A stretch of DNA of 64,000 bases from Streptomyces caniscabiei. GTDB taxonomy: Bacteria > Actinomycetota > Actinomycetes > Streptomycetales > Streptomycetaceae. Shown here piece by piece: positions 60,318 through 64,000 of the stretch. The notes under the pieces were generated by a model. That model had not been told where the DNA came from and did no database searches. It worked only from the letters and a program-made list of their open reading frames with translations. The stretch covers positions 248,001 to 312,000 of the forward strand of contig NZ_JABXWI010000005.1 in NCBI RefSeq assembly GCF_014930365.1, written 5' to 3'. Position 1 is the first letter of the stretch; every line of letters begins with the position of its first letter. A program made the position numbers and the translations under genes.

Positions 60318-61235
60318 GTGTCACCGCCGGAGCGGGTCGCGGCACGCAGGTTACGGAAGAGTACGACGAGGGAGCCGATCATCCAAGAGCCCGAAGTCCA
60401 CGAAGCCGACGCGGCCCACGAGGCCGGCGGTGCGTCCGGGGCGGACGAACCGGAGGCCACCCGCCGCGACGCCGGGGTGACGGAGAGTTCCCGGGCCAAC
60501 CGGGGCTGGTGGGACCGCAACGCCGACGACTACCAGGTCGAGCACGGCACGTTCCTCGGCGACGACCGCTTCGTGTGGTGCCCGGAGGGGCTCGACGAGG
60601 TGGAGGCCGAGCTGCTGGGGCCGTCCGAGGAGCTGAAGGGCAAGGACGTCCTGGAGATCGGCGCCGGTGCCGCGCAGTGCGCGCGCTGGCTGGCCGCCCA
60701 GGGAGCCCGTCCGGTGGCCCTGGACCTCTCCCACCGCCAGCTCCAGCACGCGCTGCGCATCGGCGGGTCCTTCCCCCTGGTGTGCGCCGACGCGGGCGAC
60801 CTGCCCTTCGCGGACGCCTCCTTCGACCTGGCGTGCTCGGCGTACGGGGCGCTGCCCTTCGTGGCCGACCCGGTGCGGGTGCTGCGGGAGGTCCGCCGGG
60901 TCCTGCGCCCCGGGGGCCGTTTCGTCTTCTCGGTGACCCACCCGATCCGCTGGGCCTTCCCCGACGAGCCCGGCCCGGAGGGACTGTCCGTCTCCGGCTC
61001 CTACTTCGACCGCACGCCGTACGTCGAGCAGGACGAGGCGGGCGACGCCGTGTACGTGGAGCACCACCGCACGGTCGGCGACCGCGTCCGGGACGTCGTG
61101 GCCGCGGGCTTCCGGCTGGTGGACCTGGTCGAGCCGGAGTGGCCCGCCTGGAACACCTCCGAGTGGGGCGGCTGGTCCCCGCTGCGCGGGAACCTGATCC
61201 CGGGGACGGCGATCTTCGTGTGCGAGCGGGACTGA
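60318..61235 (+). CDS. Class I SAM-dependent methyltransferase (DUF/UbiE-like)
   Basis: 305 residues from GTG 60318, but the start is uncertain: translation may begin at GTG 60474 (TESSRANRGWWDRNADDYQ). The catalytic region is solid: motif I DVLEIGAGAAQCARWLAAQG (about 165-185 in this numbering), motif II PVALDLSHRQLQHALRIG, CADAGDLPFADASFDLACSAYGALPFVADP (motif IV region), VLRPGGRFVFSVTHPIRW and a C-terminal WPAWNTSEWGGWSPLRGNLIPGTAIFVCERD. It resembles a widespread actinobacterial methyltransferase of unknown substrate. It is divergent from rpsA and ends 25 bases before hrpB, so they could form one transcript. Confidence 0.88.
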   Translation: MSPPERVAARRLRKSTTREPIIQEPEVHEADAAHEAGGASGADEPEATRRDAGVTESSRANRGWWDRNADDYQVEHGTFLGDDRFVWCPEGLDEVEAELLGPSEELKGKDVLEIGAGAAQCARWLAAQGARPVALDLSHRQLQHALRIGGSFPLVCADAGDLPFADASFDLACSAYGALPFVADPVRVLREVRRVLRPGGRFVFSVTHPIRWAFPDEPGPEGLSVSGSYFDRTPYVEQDEAGDAVYVEHHRTVGDRVRDVVAAGFRLVDLVEPEWPAWNTSEWGGWSPLRGNLIPGTAIFVCERD

Positions 61236-61260
61236 GCCGGGCACGCGACACACTGGGGGC

Positions 61261-63756
61261 GTGATCCGTTACGACGCCCTGGACGCGCTGCCCGTGCGCG
61301 CCGCGCTGCCCTCGCTGGACGACGCCCTGGAGGGGCACGGCACCGCCGTCCTCGTGGCGCCGCCCGGCACCGGCAAGACGACGCTGGTGCCCCTGGCCCT
61401 GGCGGGCCTGCTGGACAGCGGGCCGGCGCGGCGGGTGGTCGTCGCCGAGCCGCGGCGGATCGCGGCACGGGCGGCGGCCCGCCGGATGGCGTGGCTGCTG
61501 GGCGAGAGGCCCGGCGACAGCGTCGGCCACACCGTGCGCGGCGAACGGGTCGTGGGACCGCGCACGCGCGTGGAGGTCGTCACGACCGGTGTTCTGCTGC
61601 AACGGCTGCAACGCGACCAGGAGTTGCCCGGCGTCGACGTCGTCGTGCTCGACGAGTGCCACGAACGGCATCTGGACGCGGACACCGTCGCGGCGTTCCT
61701 GCTCGACGTGCGGGCGGCGCTGCGGCCGGAACTGCGGCTGGTGGCGGCGTCGGCGACGACCGACGCGGAGGGCTGGGCGCGGCTGCTGGGCGGGGCGCCG
61801 GTGGTCGCGGCCGAGGGGGTGTCGTATCCGGTCGAGGTGGTGTGGGCGCCGCCGGCCCGTCCGGTGCGGCCGCCGCACGGGATGCGGGTGGACCCGGCCG
61901 CGCTGACGCATGTCGCGTCGGTGGTGCGGCGGGCGCTCGCCGAACGGGAGGGCGACGTCCTGTGCTTCCTGCCCGGCGTGGGCGAGATCGCGCGCGTGGC
62001 GGGGCAGTTGGGAGGGCTCGGTGACGTGGAGGTGCTCCAGGTGCACGGGCGGGCGCCCGCCGCCGTGCAGGACGCGGTGCTGGCGGGCGGGGAGCGGCGT
62101 CGGGTGGTGCTGGCGACGTCGGTGGCCGAGTCGTCGCTGACGGTGCCCGGGGTACGGGTGGTCGTCGACTCAGGGCTCGCGCGGGAGCCGCGGGTCGACC
62201 ACGCGCGGGGCCTCGGCTCGCTGACGACGGTACGGGCCTCGCAGGCGGCCGGACGGCAACGGGCCGGACGGGCCGGGCGCGAGGCCCCCGGCGCCGTGTA
62301 CCGGTGCTGGGCGGAGGCCGAGGACGCCCGTCTGCCCCGCTTCCCCGCGCCGGAGATCAAGGTGGCCGATCTGACGGCGTTCGCGTTGCAGGCGGCGTGC
62401 TGGGGCGATCCGGAGGCCACGGGGCTCGCTCTGCTGGACCCGCCGCCGGGCGGGGCGATGGCGGCGGCGCGGACCGTGCTCTCGGCGATCGGGGCGGTCG
62501 ACTCCGCGGGCCACGCCACGGATCGGGGTGTACGCATGTCCCGCCTGGGTCTGCATCCCCGGCTGGCCCGGGCCCTGCTGGACGCGGCGCCGCTGGTGGG
62601 CGCCGAGCTCGCGGCGGAGGTCGTGGCGCTGCTGAGCGAGGAGCCGCCCCGGGAGTACGGCGACGACCTGGCCGCCGCGTTGCGGAGCGCCCGGCGCGGG
62701 GGCGACGCCTACGCGGCCCGTTGGCGCGCGGAGGCCCGGCGACTACGGACCGCGTCGCAGCCCGCGCCCGCGGCGGGTGCCGGGGGCGAGCACGGGGCCG
62801 GAGTGATAGCCGCTCTGGCGTTCCCGGAGCGGGTGGCCCGACGTGACGACGGAACGTTTCTCATGGCCTCCGGGACCCGGGCCGAGGTGTCGGAGGCGTC
62901 CGGGCTGCGAGCAGTGGGCTGGATCGCCGTGGCCGTCGCCGACCGGGCGGTGGGGAGCGGGCACGCGCGCGTGCGGCTCGGGGCCGCGATCGACGAGGAG
63001 GTCGCCCGGGAGGCGGCCGGGGGGCTGTACCGCCGGGACGAGGAGGTCGTGTGGCGGGACGGGGACGTGGTGGCCCGGCGGGTGGAGCGGCTGGGGGCGG
63101 TGGAGCTGGCGGTGCGGCCGTTGCGGGAGGCGGAACCCGCCCTCGTACGGGAGGCGTTGCTGGCGGGGCTGCGGGAGGAGGGGTTCGGGCTGCTGCGGTG
63201 GTCCGAGGACGCGGCGCGGCTGCGGCAGCGGCTGGCGTTCCTGCGGGAGCGGCTCGGTGAGCCGTGGCCCGAGGTGTCCGACGGCGCCCTGCACGCGCGC
63301 GTGGCGGAGTGGCTGGAGCCCGAGCTGAGCCGGGCCCGGCGGCGGGCCGACCTCGGGCGGATCGACGCCGGGCAGGGGCTGCGGCGGTTGCTGCCGTGGG
63401 CCACGGGGGACGCCGTACGGCTGGACGAGCTGGCGCCGGAGCGGATCGAGGTGCCGAGCGGGTCCCGGATCCGGGTCGACTACACGCGGCCCGAACAGCC
63501 GGTGCTGGCGGTGAAGTTGCAGGAGATGTTCGGGCTGCGGGAGTCGCCCGTGCTGGCTGGGGTGCCCGTGCTGGTGCACCTGCTGTCCCCCGCCGGGCGG
63601 CCCGCCGCCGTCACCGCCGACCTCGCCTCGTTCTGGCGGGACGGGTACCGGGCCGTGCGGGCGGAGTTGCGGGGCCGGTACCCGAAACATCCGTGGCCCC
63701 AGGACCCGGCGACGGCGGAGCCCACCCGGTACACCAACGCGCGGCTCAGGCGTTGA
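61261..63756 (+). CDS. hrpB: ATP-dependent RNA helicase HrpB (DEAH/DECH-type)
   Basis: This 831-residue superfamily-2 helicase has motif I VAPPGTGKTTLVPLALAG (about 30-47), motif Ia AEPRRIAARAAARR, motif II DECHERH (about 131-137), motif III SATTD, motif VI QRAGRAGRE, an HA2 region, and the C-terminal HrpB-specific domain (YTRPEQPVLAVKLQEMFGL...). Bacterial HrpB homologues are poorly characterised RNA helicases. GTG 61261 lies 25 bases after the methyltransferase stop; a weak CACACT box sits 6 bases before it. Compared with E. coli HrpB (about 810 residues) it is full length. Residue DECH rather than DEAH in motif II is normal for this family. Confidence 0.94.
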   Translation: MIRYDALDALPVRAALPSLDDALEGHGTAVLVAPPGTGKTTLVPLALAGLLDSGPARRVVVAEPRRIAARAAARRMAWLLGERPGDSVGHTVRGERVVGPRTRVEVVTTGVLLQRLQRDQELPGVDVVVLDECHERHLDADTVAAFLLDVRAALRPELRLVAASATTDAEGWARLLGGAPVVAAEGVSYPVEVVWAPPARPVRPPHGMRVDPAALTHVASVVRRALAEREGDVLCFLPGVGEIARVAGQLGGLGDVEVLQVHGRAPAAVQDAVLAGGERRRVVLATSVAESSLTVPGVRVVVDSGLAREPRVDHARGLGSLTTVRASQAAGRQRAGRAGREAPGAVYRCWAEAEDARLPRFPAPEIKVADLTAFALQAACWGDPEATGLALLDPPPGGAMAAARTVLSAIGAVDSAGHATDRGVRMSRLGLHPRLARALLDAAPLVGAELAAEVVALLSEEPPREYGDDLAAALRSARRGGDAYAARWRAEARRLRTASQPAPAAGAGGEHGAGVIAALAFPERVARRDDGTFLMASGTRAEVSEASGLRAVGWIAVAVADRAVGSGHARVRLGAAIDEEVAREAAGGLYRRDEEVVWRDGDVVARRVERLGAVELAVRPLREAEPALVREALLAGLREEGFGLLRWSEDAARLRQRLAFLRERLGEPWPEVSDGALHARVAEWLEPELSRARRRADLGRIDAGQGLRRLLPWATGDAVRLDELAPERIEVPSGSRIRVDYTRPEQPVLAVKLQEMFGLRESPVLAGVPVLVHLLSPAGRPAAVTADLASFWRDGYRAVRAELRGRYPKHPWPQDPATAEPTRYTNARLRR

Positions 63757-64000
63757 CCGGCTCGGACGCCGGGGGTTTGGCGGACTGCGGTGCGCCGGGC
63801 CTGCGGCCGCGGGCCTCGACGTAGAGGGAGAGGGCGAGCAGCAGCAGCCCCAGGCCCAGGAAGCCCCAGGGGAGGTAGGAGGTCATGAGGAGGACCGGCA
63901 GGCGCTGGGACTCGACCAGGTCGACGGTGTGTTCGATGTAGTCCTCGCGCATCTTCACGTGCCCGGCGAAGGCGGTCACCTTCTCGCGGTCGCCCAGCAG
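63746..64000 (-). CDS. Membrane protein C-terminus, DUF3068/PorA-like (cut off by right edge)
   Basis: Only the last 84 codons lie in the window; the gene continues beyond 64000. Visible are LLGDREKVTAFAGHVKMREDYIEHTVDLVESQRLP, a single membrane helix (LPWGFLGLGLLLLALSLYVEA) and a short basic tail (ARGRRPGAPQSAKPPASEP). The extracytoplasmic part before a C-terminal anchor and the VDLVESQRLPVLL motif agree with the actinobacterial DUF3068 group, large extracellular proteins anchored at the C-terminus. The call is moderate because the N-terminal half is not visible. It is convergent with hrpB, overlapping its stop by 11 bases. Confidence 0.65.
   Translation of the reverse strand: MLGDREKVTAFAGHVKMREDYIEHTVDLVESQRLPVLLMTSYLPWGFLGLGLLLLALSLYVEARGRRPGAPQSAKPPASEPVNA

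Overview
This is a contiguous piece of a Streptomyces (or very close actinobacterial) chromosome. The evidence is very high GC, a strong third-position G/C bias, frequent GTG starts, and the conserved order uvrA ... uvrB ... coaE - PAC2 - rpsA. Streptomyces-typical families are present (DUF397/XRE pair, DUF574 methyltransferase, DUF6343, MHYT, TerD/TerC). Many genes carry a TANNNT box 6-8 bases before the start codon with no Shine-Dalgarno sequence, as expected of leaderless mRNAs. I see no rRNA, complete tRNA, CRISPR array, insertion sequence or prophage.

Layout. (1) 1-8.3 kb: uvrA (left-truncated), a mycothiol-dependent maleylpyruvate-isomerase-family protein, a metallo-beta-lactamase-fold hydrolase, a three-gene polar-amino-acid ABC importer, type II dehydroquinase and an S66 peptidase. 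(2) 8.4-18.2 kb: a sugar/organic-acid-type MFS carrier, a ChaA-like cation/H+ antiporter, then a Ter stress module (TerC; a TerD domain fused to a degenerate FtsK-like domain; TerD) ending at uvrB and an MHYT membrane sensor. (3) 18.4-31.2 kb: secreted glycerophosphodiesterase, Ogt, VOC protein, pseudouridine glycosidase with a PfkB kinase, CorA, a CBS protein, a uridine-kinase-like protein without a P-loop, DUF2293, DUF1772, a solitary GltD, and an AhpD-like protein divergent from a MocR regulator. (4) 31.4-41.9 kb: the most accessory-looking part. It has a PEP/pyruvate-binding phosphotransferase with the domain order of rifampin phosphotransferase coupled to a membrane protein, a tyrosine phosphatase, a DUF574 methyltransferase, the DUF397/XRE pair divergent from an anti-sigma-type ATPase, and an ABC exporter. 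(5) 42-51 kb: an amidohydrolase (SAH/MTA deaminase type), a FUSC-type exporter, a RidA protein, and a hydantoin racemase / NCS1 permease unit facing its likely GntR regulator across a perfect palindromic operator. (6) 51-64 kb: housekeeping genes: prolyl aminopeptidase, family-5-type uracil-DNA glycosylase, S4 protein, DoxX, methyltransferases, coaE, PAC2, rpsA and an HrpB helicase, then the end of a membrane protein that continues past the right edge.

Functional threads: DNA repair recurs (uvrA, uvrB, ogt, UDG). Tellurite/oxidative/envelope stress genes sit beside it (terC, two TerD proteins, DoxX, AhpD-like). Nucleobase and nucleoside salvage is spread over psuG/PfkB, the NCS1 permease with racemase, and the amidohydrolase. 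Family assignments come from reading motifs by eye; no database search was made.
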